This document shows positions 1-8,667 of a DNA stretch of 64,000 nucleotides, one piece after another. The stretch spans positions 2,383,001-2,447,000 of the forward strand of contig NZ_CP092473.1 in NCBI RefSeq assembly GCF_014287515.2. The letters run 5' to 3'. The notes beneath the pieces were generated by a model, which was not told the origin of the DNA, searched no databases, and worked only from the letters and a program-made list of their open reading frames with translations. The stretch is from Roseburia rectibacter. Lineage in GTDB: Bacteria > Bacillota > Clostridia > Lachnospirales > Lachnospiraceae. The stretch's first letter is position 1; each line of letters begins with the position of its first letter. The position numbers and the translations under genes are program-made.

Positions 1-1201
1 GTTTTACATGAGCACTGAAATCTTTGATGATCGTCTGATCCGGATTATAGCCAAACTGTACATGATCAAAATCAACCGTTCCTGTCACTGTACTCACATC
101 TGCCGGATTTTCTGCAGTCTGATCTTCCTCTTCCTCATTTAAAAAATCAAACACACGCTCGGATGCTGCCGCCATCGACTGCACCTGGTTGATGACCTGT
201 GCTATCTGCTGGATCGGCTGCGTAAAGTTTTTTACATACTGGATAAATGCCTGGATATCACCGATTGTGATCGTTCCACGGATCGCAAACAGTCCACCGG
301 ATAATGCCACGGCTGCATAGCCAAGGTTTCCGACAAACATCATGATCGGCTGCATCATTCCGGACAAAAACTGGGATTTCCATGCTGACTGATACAGAAT
401 TTCATTTGTACGGTTAAATTCATCGATCGTATCTTTTTCACGGTTAAATGCTTTGATAACTAAATGTCCGCCATAAACTTCCTCGACCTGTCCGTTGATG
501 TGGCCTAAATATTCCTGCTGGTCTTTGAAGTATTTCTGGGAATTCTTAACCACAAATGAGATCAGTGCCATGGAGATTGGCAGGATCACGATCGCGATCA
601 GTGTCATCAGCGGAGAAATACTGAGCATCATGATCAGTACACCGATCAAAGTAGCAACCGATGTAATGATCGTTGTGATACTCTGGTTTAATCCCTGACC
701 TAAAGTATCGACATCATTGGTGATCCTTGATAAAACCTCTCCATAAGTACGGCTCTCAAAATATTTCATCGGCATGCGGTTGATCTTTTCAGAGATTTCT
801 TTACGCATCCGGTAACAGATCTTCTGTGTCACACCTGTCATGATCCAGCCCTGGATAAAGTTAAAAGCTGCACTACACACATAAAGTCCAAGCACAAACA
901 AAAGAATCTGTCCGATATAAGTAAAATCAATGCCTCCAGTGCCCTGAATCTTTGCCATCAGTCCTTCAGAAAGCGCTGTTGTTGCTTTTCCTAGAATTTT
1001 AGGGCCGATTACATTAAATACCGTAGAAGCTGCCGCAAAAATCATGACCACAATAATCGCTGCTTTAAAACTTCCAATATAAGATAACAGTTTTCCTAAA
1101 GAACCTTTTAAATCTTTTGGTTTTTCTCCCGGCTGCATGCCATGTCCCATCGGTCCTCTGCCACGGCGCTGCATTCCTGTTCTTTCTCTTTCATTACTCA
1201 T
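1..1201 (-). CDS. ABC exporter subunit, permease + start of ATPase (partial)
   Basis: This is the second half of a heterodimeric ABC exporter, an inner-membrane pump that uses ATP to expel drugs, peptides or lipids. The ATG at 1201 (MSNERERTGMQRRG) overlaps the stop of the upstream exporter gene by 8 bases, so the two are translationally coupled. About 400 codons are in the window: a glycine/arginine-rich N-terminal tail, the six-helix transmembrane region, and the first residues of the nucleotide-binding domain (VDFDHVQFGYNPDQTI). The window ends before Walker A, so the ATPase motifs cannot be judged. The partner has a degenerate Walker B residue, so this subunit is expected to carry the catalytically active site; that is inference from the family. 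Confidence 0.9.
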   Translation of the reverse strand, partial: MSNERERTGMQRRGRGPMGHGMQPGEKPKDLKGSLGKLLSYIGSFKAAIIVVMIFAAASTVFNVIGPKILGKATTALSEGLMAKIQGTGGIDFTYIGQILLFVLGLYVCSAAFNFIQGWIMTGVTQKICYRMRKEISEKINRMPMKYFESRTYGEVLSRITNDVDTLGQGLNQSITTIITSVATLIGVLIMMLSISPLMTLIAIVILPISMALISFVVKNSQKYFKDQQEYLGHINGQVEEVYGGHLVIKAFNREKDTIDEFNRTNEILYQSAWKSQFLSGMMQPIMMFVGNLGYAAVALSGGLFAIRGTITIGDIQAFIQYVKNFTQPIQQIAQVINQVQSMAAASERVFDFLNEEEEDQTAENPADVSTVTGTVDFDHVQFGYNPDQTIIKDFSAHVK

Positions 1202-3515
1202 TGACAGACACCTCACTTTCCTCGATTCCAAGTTCTTTTGCAGAAAGCTGTGAACGTGCGATCTGCCGATAGGTCTCACAATTTTTCAGCAATTCCTCAT
1301 GTGTACCTTTTCCGACGATTCTGCCATCATCCAGTACAAGGATCTGTTCTGCATGCAGGATCGTACTGATTCTCTGTGCCACAATGATTACCGTACTGTC
1401 CTTAACTTTTGATGCAAGTGCCTTTCGAAGTGCTGCATCCGTCTTTAGATCAAGTGCAGAAAAACTGTCGTCAAACACATAGATCTTTGGCTGTTTTGCA
1501 ATCGCACGTGCAATGGCAAGACGCTGTTTCTGTCCTCCGGAGACATTGCTTCCACCCTGTGCGATATCGCTGTCATATTTTTCCTGTTTTTCTTCGATAA
1601 AATCTGTTGCCTGCGCGATTGCTGCTGCTTCTTTGATTTCCTCATCCGTAGCATCCCGCTTTCCAAAACGCAGGTTCGAAGCAATCGTACCGGAAAACAA
1701 TACACCTTTCTGCGGTACAAAACCAATCTCTTCTCTCAAATCTTCCATGCGGATATTCCGGATATCCTGACCATCTAGTGTAACACTTCCGTCCGTAACA
1801 TCATAAAGCCGCGGGATCAGATTGACCAGTGTAGATTTTCCGCATCCGGTACTTCCGATGATCGCCGTTGTCTTACCTGGCTCTGCAGTAAAATCAATAT
1901 CTTCAAGTACATCTGCCTCTGCACCCGGATAACGGAAGCTGACATGTGAAAAACGGATCACTCCTTTATGTTCTTTTAACTCTTCCGGAGTCTTTGCATC
2001 CTCTATGGAAGATTCTGTATTGATAACCTCATCGATGCGCTCTGCTGCGACTGCTGCACGCGGAAGCATGATAGACATTGCTGTCAGCATCAAAAATGCC
2101 ATAACGATCATCATCGCATACGTAATAAATGCTGTCATCGATCCAACCTGCATAGAACCTGCATCAATCTTATGAGCTCCTACCCATACGATACCTACGG
2201 TCAGAAGATTCATGATCAGCATCATTCCAGGCATCATAAATGTCATGACACGGTTCGTAAACAGCATTGTTTTTGTCAGGTCTTTATTCGCATCATCAAA
2301 ACGCTTTTCTTCCTCTGTCTCCCTGCCGAATGCACGGATAACAGAAAGTCCTGTCAAAATCTCCCTTGATACCAGATTGATCTTATCCACAAGTTTCTGC
2401 ATCAGTTTAAAACGAGGCATCGTAACTGCCATCAATACCATAACATATCCGAGGATCACAAGGATTGCAAGAATAATGATCCATCCCATTCCTGCTCCCG
2501 TCTGGATGATTTTTAAGACACCACCGATACCAAGGATCGGCGCATATGCAACCATACGGATCATCACGGCAGAAACCATCTGGATCTGCTGGATATCATT
2601 GGTACTTCTTGTGATCAGGGATGCCGTGGAAAAACGATCCATCTCCGCATTCGAAAAACGTACCACACGTCCGAATATTTTTCCTCTGAGGTCACGTCCG
2701 ATCCCTGCACCGATACGTGCACCAACAAATCCTACCAGAACCGTTGCAACCCCCATAAGCAGCGCCATCGCAACCATTCTTCCTCCGGCTGACCAGAGGT
2801 AAGATGTCTGTATCTTATCAATATCCAACCCTGCCTGCGTATCGCAGTTAACCGCATAAGCAATTCCCATTGATTTTACCAGGGAGCTTCCCATCGTATC
2901 AATCGTATCGGAAACGGTATCACGCATAGATAAGATCTGGTCTTCTGTCATTGCCCCGGATGCTTTCATGGCCGAAAAAATCGTGCGCATATCCACGCAA
3001 TTTGTGGCTACGGTATTTCCATCATCATCCTCTATCTCTTTTTCAAAAGAAGTAAGCGGCACGCCCATGGACTCCCCGATCTGTTCAATGCTCATATTAT
3101 CAAGCATTGCCTGATCCATTCCGGTCTGTTTTGCCACACTCTCTTTAAAGGTCTGCTCATCCACCGATGACATCTGATAATTCATCAGGAGTGGTAAAAG
3201 CAGTGCATCATCCAGCTCCTCTAACTGTTTTTTATCTGTAACAGTCAGACGGTAAACCTCTCCATCCTGTTCGTAGCTGTTCTCCCAGCTTTCTTTTTCC
3301 TCATCTGTCATAAAAAGCTGTACTAATGTAAATTCATCTTCTGTTACTGCTTCCGGCAGTACATGCTCCACACCTTTGTTCTGGATACCGACATCAATAA
3401 TATCCGATGTATATGCCGGAAGTGACAGATCACACCATGCCTGAACAATCAACAGCGCGATTACTATGATCAATCCCTTCCAGTATGGGAGCATATTTTT
3501 AAATATTTTGCTCAT
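1194..3515 (-). CDS. ABC exporter subunit with large extracytoplasmic insertion
   Basis: Full-length (773 aa) half-transporter with fused permease and ATPase, first gene after the marR regulator (3-bp gap) and overlapping its partner subunit. The C-terminal ATPase shows Walker A GSTGCGKST, signature VSGGQKQRLAIARA and Walker B IYVFDDSFSALD. The residue after the Walker B aspartate is Asp instead of the catalytic Glu, as in the degenerate-site subunit of heterodimeric exporters of the LmrCD/YheIH type. Helix 1 (about residues 13-32) is followed by about 200 mostly polar residues before helix 2 (about 245), a long external insertion absent from standard exporters, which are near 580 aa. The start has a good ribosome site (AAAGGAG). 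The substrate is unknown; drug or peptide export is the family expectation. Confidence 0.93.
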   Translation of the reverse strand: MSKIFKNMLPYWKGLIIVIALLIVQAWCDLSLPAYTSDIIDVGIQNKGVEHVLPEAVTEDEFTLVQLFMTDEEKESWENSYEQDGEVYRLTVTDKKQLEELDDALLLPLLMNYQMSSVDEQTFKESVAKQTGMDQAMLDNMSIEQIGESMGVPLTSFEKEIEDDDGNTVATNCVDMRTIFSAMKASGAMTEDQILSMRDTVSDTIDTMGSSLVKSMGIAYAVNCDTQAGLDIDKIQTSYLWSAGGRMVAMALLMGVATVLVGFVGARIGAGIGRDLRGKIFGRVVRFSNAEMDRFSTASLITRSTNDIQQIQMVSAVMIRMVAYAPILGIGGVLKIIQTGAGMGWIIILAILVILGYVMVLMAVTMPRFKLMQKLVDKINLVSREILTGLSVIRAFGRETEEEKRFDDANKDLTKTMLFTNRVMTFMMPGMMLIMNLLTVGIVWVGAHKIDAGSMQVGSMTAFITYAMMIVMAFLMLTAMSIMLPRAAVAAERIDEVINTESSIEDAKTPEELKEHKGVIRFSHVSFRYPGAEADVLEDIDFTAEPGKTTAIIGSTGCGKSTLVNLIPRLYDVTDGSVTLDGQDIRNIRMEDLREEIGFVPQKGVLFSGTIASNLRFGKRDATDEEIKEAAAIAQATDFIEEKQEKYDSDIAQGGSNVSGGQKQRLAIARAIAKQPKIYVFDDSFSALDLKTDAALRKALASKVKDSTVIIVAQRISTILHAEQILVLDDGRIVGKGTHEELLKNCETYRQIARSQLSAKELGIEESEVSVNE

Positions 3516-3518
3516 ATT

Positions 3519-4013
3519 CTACTCTCCTTTTTGTCTCATTTTCCGGTCTGCAATTTCTTCTTTGGCTGCCTCATACAGTTCGTTCAGACAGTCTATCATA
3601 CCTTCCATATCATCCCTGTCCATTTTTGAAATAACCGCATGTGCAAAATTACTCATGATCTGCTCGCACTCCTCTGTTTTCTTTTTCCCGGAATCTGTCA
3701 GTTTCACATACGTATTTCGTCTGTCCGCCTTATTGACATCACGCTCAATATATCCTTTATCCTCTAATGTCTTTAAGGTACGTGAAACTGCGGGTCCCTT
3801 CGCTTTCAACTTCGCAGTCAGTTCAGATACCGTCAGTTCTTCCTTTCCCATTTCCCCGTTGCAATGCCTGATCGCCAACATCGTCATACCTTCAATTTTG
3901 GTGATATCCGGCACAAGATCGCCCATATGCAGTTTATGGAACTGATACAGTGCAGAGAAAAATCTTGTAAATAAATCATCCATTTTTGTTTTTCTCACCT
4001 CGTTATTTAACAT
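3519..4013 (-). CDS. MarR-family transcriptional regulator
   Basis: A 164-aa winged-helix repressor of the MarR family, first gene of the marR-ABC-ABC operon. The recognition-helix region (LTVSELTAKLKAKGPAVSRT) and the wing (EDKGYIERDVNKADRRNTYV) are typical. The chosen ATG has AAGGAG 12 bases upstream; an in-frame ATG ten codons later (MDDLFTRFF) is an alternative with a weaker site. A perfect 13-bp-armed inverted repeat sits over the -35 box of its own promoter, so it very likely represses the whole exporter operon, itself included. The inducing ligand is unknown; exporter substrates often serve as ligands in this family. Confidence 0.92.
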   Translation of the reverse strand: MLNNEVRKTKMDDLFTRFFSALYQFHKLHMGDLVPDITKIEGMTMLAIRHCNGEMGKEELTVSELTAKLKAKGPAVSRTLKTLEDKGYIERDVNKADRRNTYVKLTDSGKKKTEECEQIMSNFAHAVISKMDRDDMEGMIDCLNELYEAAKEEIADRKMRQKGE

Positions 4014-4051
4014 TGTTATGTATTCTCCTTGTTATTTATTTACAGTGGCAT

Positions 4052-4092
4052 ATATTAACACAGGGAAGATACTACGTCAAGTATCTTCCCTG
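4052..4092 (-). promoter_or_regulatory. marR-exporter promoter with palindromic operator over the -35
   Basis: On the minus strand TTGACG (4080-4075) and TAATAT (4057-4052) are 17 bases apart, a good sigma-A promoter firing into marR. A perfect inverted repeat with 13-base arms (CAGGGAAGATACT at 4061-4073 and AGTATCTTCCCTG at 4080-4092, 6-base spacer) contains the -35 box. The size and position fit a MarR-family operator that blocks RNA polymerase. It lacks a T tract on either side, so I do not read it as a terminator. Confidence 0.8.
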
Positions 4093-4137
4093 CACTTTAT
4101 CCATTCTTTATATTTTCTTTATATTCTTTTTTTATTT

Positions 4138-4899
4138 TTACTCACACACCTGATGCATCATATCAATTGTCCGTCTCATTTCTTCGAGATCAAACTGCCC
4201 CGGTGCACTTTTCTTTTTATGTGATGCAAACGTCACGCAGGAGCCAAATGTCTCCCCGCTTACTCTGCTGATCTCACCTAATTTTCCCATTGCCACAGTG
4301 ATAATCGGAGTTTCTTTGTTTTCACAGTGAAATTCAGATGTGACCGCAAGAAGTCTTAAAACATCCTCCGGCGTTTTGGGAGTTACAACCAGTTTGACAA
4401 TATCCGCTCCGCCTTCACACATACGGTCCAGCAGCATCCGCATAACTTCCATCTGTGGTGTTTCTTCCAGGTCATGATGTGATGCTACGATTTTCTTCCC
4501 TTTTTTCTGAATTTTCCGGATCTGCCTTGCAGTGTGTTCCTCCTCAAAAAATTCCAGATCGATCAGATCCACACATTCTGATTCTGTCGCAAGATCATGC
4601 AGATCTGTTAATGTTTCCCGGTCAACCGATGCCATTCCACCCTGTTTTGCAGTACGAAATGTATATAAAAACAATTTTTTCTTTAGCAAAGGCGCTGCCT
4701 GCTGCAATATCTCCCGCACTTCATTATAATCCGTAAAATGTTCAAATGCATCCAGCCGCCATTCGATCATGTCTGCAGCGGATTCTGCAAGATATTCTAT
4801 TTCATTTATAACTTCCTCTTTTGTTTTTTCAAGCACCGGAACACAGACCAGCGGACGCCCCGTTCCAACTTCGGTTTCTCTTATTTTCATGCCTGACAC
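4138..4899 (-). CDS. aroD: 3-dehydroquinate dehydratase, type I
   Basis: Third step of the shikimate pathway: converts 3-dehydroquinate to 3-dehydroshikimate through a Schiff base. The protein is 253 aa, normal for type I. Catalytic His142 is in the SHHDLEETP motif and the Schiff-base Lys169 is in DIVKLVVTP. The ATG is preceded by GGGAGG. It diverges from a DAHP synthase gene, which makes the first intermediate of the same pathway, with facing promoters in the 160-bp gap. No other shikimate genes are in the window. Confidence 0.95.
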   Translation of the reverse strand: MSGMKIRETEVGTGRPLVCVPVLEKTKEEVINEIEYLAESAADMIEWRLDAFEHFTDYNEVREILQQAAPLLKKKLFLYTFRTAKQGGMASVDRETLTDLHDLATESECVDLIDLEFFEEEHTARQIRKIQKKGKKIVASHHDLEETPQMEVMRMLLDRMCEGGADIVKLVVTPKTPEDVLRLLAVTSEFHCENKETPIITVAMGKLGEISRVSGETFGSCVTFASHKKKSAPGQFDLEEMRRTIDMMHQVCE

Positions 4900-4934
4900 C
4901 TCCCATTACCTCTTACGTCATTGCTATAATTTTC

Positions 4935-4963
4935 ATTATAACCATCACTTCTCTGTTATGCAA
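4935..4963 (-). promoter_or_regulatory. aroD promoter
   Basis: Minus-strand TTGCAT (4963-4958) and TATAAT (4940-4935) with a 17-base spacer, about 35 bases upstream of the aroD start codon. It lies back to back with the DAHP synthase promoter, 5 bases away. Confidence 0.65.
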
Positions 4964-4967
4964 ATAT

Positions 4968-4996
4968 TTGACATCTTCTGCAATATCATTTAATAT
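4968..4996 (+). promoter_or_regulatory. DAHP synthase promoter
   Basis: Consensus TTGACA (4968-4973) and TAATAT (4991-4996) spaced by 17 bases. The transcript would have a leader of about 58 bases before the ATG at 5062. The leader shows no terminator or T-box, so I see no sign of attenuation. Confidence 0.8.
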
Positions 4997-5061
4997 ATTT
5001 TTGATTTTATCAAATACAAGAGACAGCGCATGTACTTTGGCGCTTAGAATGGAGTTTTATT

Positions 5062-6093
5062 ATGAGTTTTATATTTTTAAACCAGCTTCCTTCTCCGGCA
5101 GAGATCAAACATGATTTTCCGCTGTCAGAAGAATTAAAACAGTTAAAAAAAGAACGCGATGCCATGATCTCTGACGTCATCACAGGAAAAGATGACCGGT
5201 TTTTAGTTATCATCGGACCTTGTTCTGCTGACAGGGAAGACGCAGTCTGCGATTATGTCAGCCGCCTCACAAAAATTCAGGAGGATGTTGCTGACCGCCT
5301 GATCATCATTCCACGCGTTTATACAAATAAGCCCCGTACTACAGGTGAAGGCTACAAAGGTATCGCATCCCAGCCAGATCCTGAAAAAGCACCGGATATG
5401 ATCGAAGGTCTGATCGCCATGCGAAAAATGCACATCCGTGCGATCAAAGAGAGCGGTTTAACCTGTGCAGATGAGATGCTTTATCCGGAAAACTGGGGAT
5501 ATGTAGAAGATCTTCTCTCCTATGTCGCTATCGGTGCACGTTCTGTTGAAGACCAGCAGCATCGTCTGACCGTCAGCGGTTTTGATGTTGCATCAGGTAT
5601 GAAGAACCCGACCAGTGGTGATTTCTCCGTTATGCTCAACTCCGTATATGCAGCGCAGCACCCACATCATTTTGTATACCGTGGCTATGAAGTCGAGACA
5701 AGCGGTAATCCTCTTACGCATGTTGTTCTGCGCGGTGCAGTCAGCAAACACGGTAACTCCACACAAAATTATCATTATGAGGATCTGATCCGTCTGTGCG
5801 ACATGTATGAGAAAATGGATCTTGTAAATTCGGCAGCCGTTGTGGATGTAAACCATTCCAACTCCGGCAAAAAACACAGAGAACAGATCCGTATTGTAAA
5901 AGAAGTCATGCACAACCGTCAGGTTTCTTCTGAGATCAGAAAAATGGTCAAAGGTGTCATGATCGAAAGTTATATTGAGGAAGGTTCCCAGAAGATTGGC
6001 GAACATATCTACGGAAAATCTATCACAGATCCATGCCTTGGCTGGGAAGATTCCAAAAATCTTATTTATACGATCGCAGACATGTGCAATTAA
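5062..6093 (+). CDS. 3-deoxy-7-phosphoheptulonate (DAHP) synthase, AroFGH type
   Basis: Condenses phosphoenolpyruvate with erythrose 4-phosphate, the first committed step to aromatic amino acids. At 343 aa it matches the class I-alpha family of E. coli AroF/G/H, with family motifs such as LVIIGPCSADREDA, PRVYTNKPRTTGEGYKG, GARSVEDQQHR, GMKNPTSGD and VDVNHSNSGKKHREQ. The start has GGAG 9 bases upstream. It is divergent from aroD. Which aromatic amino acid feeds back on it cannot be told from sequence alone, so I give no paralog symbol. Confidence 0.96.
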   Translation: MSFIFLNQLPSPAEIKHDFPLSEELKQLKKERDAMISDVITGKDDRFLVIIGPCSADREDAVCDYVSRLTKIQEDVADRLIIIPRVYTNKPRTTGEGYKGIASQPDPEKAPDMIEGLIAMRKMHIRAIKESGLTCADEMLYPENWGYVEDLLSYVAIGARSVEDQQHRLTVSGFDVASGMKNPTSGDFSVMLNSVYAAQHPHHFVYRGYEVETSGNPLTHVVLRGAVSKHGNSTQNYHYEDLIRLCDMYEKMDLVNSAAVVDVNHSNSGKKHREQIRIVKEVMHNRQVSSEIRKMVKGVMIESYIEEGSQKIGEHIYGKSITDPCLGWEDSKNLIYTIADMCN

Positions 6094-6125
6094 TTGATAC
6101 CTTCTGATAGTATAAATACTACATA

Positions 6126-6160
6126 AAAAGAGGAACTCCAAATCCGTGGGTTCCTCTTTT
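6126..6160. terminator. bidirectional terminator between DAHP synthase and xerD
   Basis: An 11-bp stem (AAAAGAGGAAC at 6126-6136, GTTCCTCTTTT at 6150-6160) sits between two converging genes. The A and T flanks allow it to stop transcription from both sides. Confidence 0.8.
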
Positions 6161-6183
6161 ATATTCTGCATCTTTTTTAACTG

Positions 6184-7068
6184 CTATCCTCTTGGATGTG
6201 CTTTTAAATATACCTCTCTTATTCTTCCCTGTCCCATCTGCGAATAAATCTGTGTCGTTGAGATATCAGAATGACCTAACATCTCCTGGACAGATTTTAA
6301 ATCCGCTCCATTGCTGATCATATGTGCCGCAAATGAATGTCTTAATGTATGAGGTGTGATCTCCGATTCGATCCCCGCCTTTTTCCCATAAAACTTGATC
6401 AGCTTCCAAAAACCCTGACGGCTCATGGCACCACCGGTACAGTTTGTAAACAGCCACGGACAGTCTTCCTGGCTGATCAGATGTTCTCTTCCATCCTGTA
6501 TATATTTTGCTAATGTTTCCTTTGCAACATTTCCAAAGGGAATAATACGTTCTTTGTGGGTGTCCGTACAGATCACATACTCCATCTGAAGATTCAGATC
6601 CGAAATCTTCAGTGATATCAGCTCCGACACGCGTATCCCTGTTGCATAAAGCAGTTCCAACATTGCTTTATCCCGCAGTTTCTTCGGAGTATTGCCGGAT
6701 GGCTGCTCCAGTAAGAGTGTCACCTCTTCTGTGGTCAGAATGCGTGGCATTGTTTTTTCAATCTTAGGTGCTTTCAACCTCCATGCCGGATCTGCTTCAA
6801 TTCTCCGCTCCCGCTCAAGGAAATGAAAAAAAGCCTTCATTGATGCTATACTTCTCGAAACAGTCGCTGGTTTCCGTCCCTCGCGCTCTAAAAACATAAC
6901 ATATGCATTCAGATTTGTCTCTGTAACAGCAGCTGCATCACATATATTCTGCCCTGCCAGATATTCATTCAGTTTACGAAGATCACGCTCATAAGAAACC
7001 TCTGTATTCTTCGATGTCTGTTTTTCATTGTGAATATATTCTATAAAATCCATAATGTCACGTGTCAT
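6184..7068 (-). CDS. xerD: Tyrosine recombinase XerD-like
   Basis: A 294-aa site-specific recombinase, the usual XerD length, that resolves chromosome dimers at dif near the septum. The N-terminal SAM-like core-binding domain is residues 5-90, and the catalytic domain carries the full set Arg146 (TGIRVSEL), Lys172, His240 and Arg243 (HTLRHSF), His266 (LGHSDIS) and Tyr275. The ribosome site is AGGAAAAAAC before ATG. It follows spoIIM and a Nudix gene, a common clostridial arrangement. I cannot exclude a role other than dif recombination. Confidence 0.92.
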   Translation of the reverse strand: MTRDIMDFIEYIHNEKQTSKNTEVSYERDLRKLNEYLAGQNICDAAAVTETNLNAYVMFLEREGRKPATVSRSIASMKAFFHFLERERRIEADPAWRLKAPKIEKTMPRILTTEEVTLLLEQPSGNTPKKLRDKAMLELLYATGIRVSELISLKISDLNLQMEYVICTDTHKERIIPFGNVAKETLAKYIQDGREHLISQEDCPWLFTNCTGGAMSRQGFWKLIKFYGKKAGIESEITPHTLRHSFAAHMISNGADLKSVQEMLGHSDISTTQIYSQMGQGRIREVYLKAHPRG

Positions 7069-7141
7069 GTTTTTTCCTGACTTTCTTTTTATCCTGTGTA
7101 TTTTTTCATTATAATAACAAGCAAACTAAAAAGCAATCTTT

Positions 7142-7711
7142 TCAAAAATTTTTTACAAGCATCTTAAGGATCGGATTATTGATATAAGTTTCCGCAAAAA
7201 CACCGCCAACCATCAGTGCAACTGCTACTCCATAAAACGAGACAGATTCAAATATTTTTTTCATGCGGCTTTTCAGATCACAGTTAAATGACCGATACTG
7301 CATTTTGTTTTTTCCACAGAACCTGCACCATAGCACCGCTGCCACATATAAAAATGCATGCGGGAAAACACTGACGAACGCAAATGCAACACCCCGGATT
7401 CCAAGATCTGCAATCGCCATTGTAAGGAAAAACCCAAAAGTTCCTGTCAGCAGGCACAAACATGCTGTTGATGCCACCACGTATCCACACCATTCTCCAA
7501 GCAAAAAAGAGAAAAAAGCAAACTTTCCCCTTTTCCAAAACAACTGCCAGAATAGTCTTTCCAGCGAAATACTGCTATATGCAAACTGTTCTAAAATCCA
7601 TATGTTTAATATCCGGCAAAGATTCCCCTCTTTGTACTTTAACAGGTTTGCAAGAAAAACACCCGCAAAAAACACCGCAAAAAACAGGAATCCTTCTTTT
7701 TTCATGCACAC
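7142..7711 (-). CDS. spoIIM: Stage II sporulation protein M-like membrane protein
   Basis: A 189-aa polytopic membrane protein with about five hydrophobic segments. The ending ETYINNPILKMLVKNF matches the conserved C-terminus of SpoIIM, a partner of SpoIID and SpoIIP in peptidoglycan remodelling during engulfment. It lies 21 bp behind the Nudix gene and ahead of xerD, a placement seen in many spore-forming clostridia. The start is uncertain: a GTG at 7711 with AAGGA six bases upstream, or an ATG two codons on. Sequence similarity outside the C-terminus is weak to my eye. Confidence 0.72.
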   Translation of the reverse strand: MCMKKEGFLFFAVFFAGVFLANLLKYKEGNLCRILNIWILEQFAYSSISLERLFWQLFWKRGKFAFFSFLLGEWCGYVVASTACLCLLTGTFGFFLTMAIADLGIRGVAFAFVSVFPHAFLYVAAVLWCRFCGKNKMQYRSFNCDLKSRMKKIFESVSFYGVAVALMVGGVFAETYINNPILKMLVKNF

Positions 7712-7732
7712 CGCACATCCTTTTTCTTTAGT

Positions 7733-8287
7733 TTATGCGTTTTTCTCCTGATTCAGAAGATTTTTGTATGCAAGAAGTGCAGAAACTGTTTTCGCATCCT
7801 GCAATTTTCCATCATAGATCATCTGACACAATTCATCTATCTCATATGCCTCAACATCTATAAACTCTCCCTCATCTAAATGCTGATGACCCGGTTTTAA
7901 ATTGCGTGCCAGATACACATCAATGAACTCATTGCAAAATGCTACTGTGGTCTTAAGGGATAAAAGACGCGTGAGATCATCACTGCGATATCCTGTCTCC
8001 TCCTCTAATTCCCTTGCTGCACATACTTTTGTGTCTTCTGTGACACTATCTCTCGATCCTGCCGGTATCTCAAGTGTCATTCGGTCGATCGCATTCCGGT
8101 ATTGACGTACCATCAGAATCTTTCCATCTTCTCTCACCGGTACAACTGCTGCTGCACCTTTTCTGTGCGAGATAAAATCCCATTCCTCAAGTTTTCCGTC
8201 CGGAAGCTGCATGGTATCCGTATATATATCCAGAATTGCTCCATTTTTCACCAGTTCTCTTTTTATTCTCTTGACCTGTTTATCCAT
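7733..8287 (-). CDS. Nudix hydrolase, ADP-ribose pyrophosphatase type
   Basis: A 184-aa enzyme of the NudF/ADP-ribose pyrophosphatase group, which splits ADP-ribose and related nucleoside diphosphate sugars. The Nudix box is EIPAG.....TED followed by AARELEEETGY; the catalytic Glu cluster REL-EEET is intact. The first half of the box has one residue more than GX5E (G-x6-E). I chose the ATG at 8287 because GGAGG lies 9 bases before it; a longer reading from 8305 would start inside that ribosome site. First gene of nudix-spoIIM-xerD. Confidence 0.88.
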   Translation of the reverse strand: MDKQVKRIKRELVKNGAILDIYTDTMQLPDGKLEEWDFISHRKGAAAVVPVREDGKILMVRQYRNAIDRMTLEIPAGSRDSVTEDTKVCAARELEEETGYRSDDLTRLLSLKTTVAFCNEFIDVYLARNLKPGHQHLDEGEFIDVEAYEIDELCQMIYDGKLQDAKTVSALLAYKNLLNQEKNA

Positions 8288-8520
8288 AATGATATTCCTC
8301 CACAAATCCTGTCTTCTTTTGTTCTTATTCTTTCTGCTGTTATTTTACCACCCGCTTCGTCTATTTTCCATCAGTTTTTTATATCCTGACATCAGATAAA
8401 TAAAGTGTTAAAACTTTCCCATTCTCTTTTCAAAAAGGATTAAAGAATGCGCAAATATCTCCTCCATATAACGAATACTGTTATACTGATAACATCTTAT
8501 CTACAGGGAGGAAACCAGCT

Positions 8521-8637
8521 ATGACAATTGCTGAAATTATTTTTTCTATTATCGGTATTGGCATTATGATCGGAGGTTTTGTTTACGGAATTTATGATTC
8601 CTACTGTCAGTCGAAAAAATATCGTACATCCAAATAA
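8521..8637 (+). CDS. Small single-pass membrane protein, 38 aa
   Basis: ATG at 8521 follows a strong ribosome site (AGGGAGGAAACCAGCT) and reads MTIAEIIFSIIGIGIMIGGF, then a short aromatic and basic tail ending YRTSK, stop at 8637. Residues 5-24 form one transmembrane helix with a small-residue face (GxGxxxGG). A terminator hairpin follows at 8731. A TATACT -10 lies at 8482-8487, but no clear -35. I do not recognise the family. The ribosome site and clean ending make a real gene likely. Confidence 0.6.
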   Translation: MTIAEIIFSIIGIGIMIGGFVYGIYDSYCQSKKYRTSK

Positions 8638-8667
8638 TAGAATGACATTATATTATCCAAGAAACAA

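Noticed and set aside
2212..2802. 196-aa plus-strand ORF opposite the ABC exporter
   Set aside because: Shadow of the exporter coding frame, with no ribosome site or domain.
4063..4090. Strong hairpin read as an aroD or marR terminator
   Set aside because: No T tract on either strand and it contains the -35 of a 17-bp-spaced promoter, so an operator fits better.
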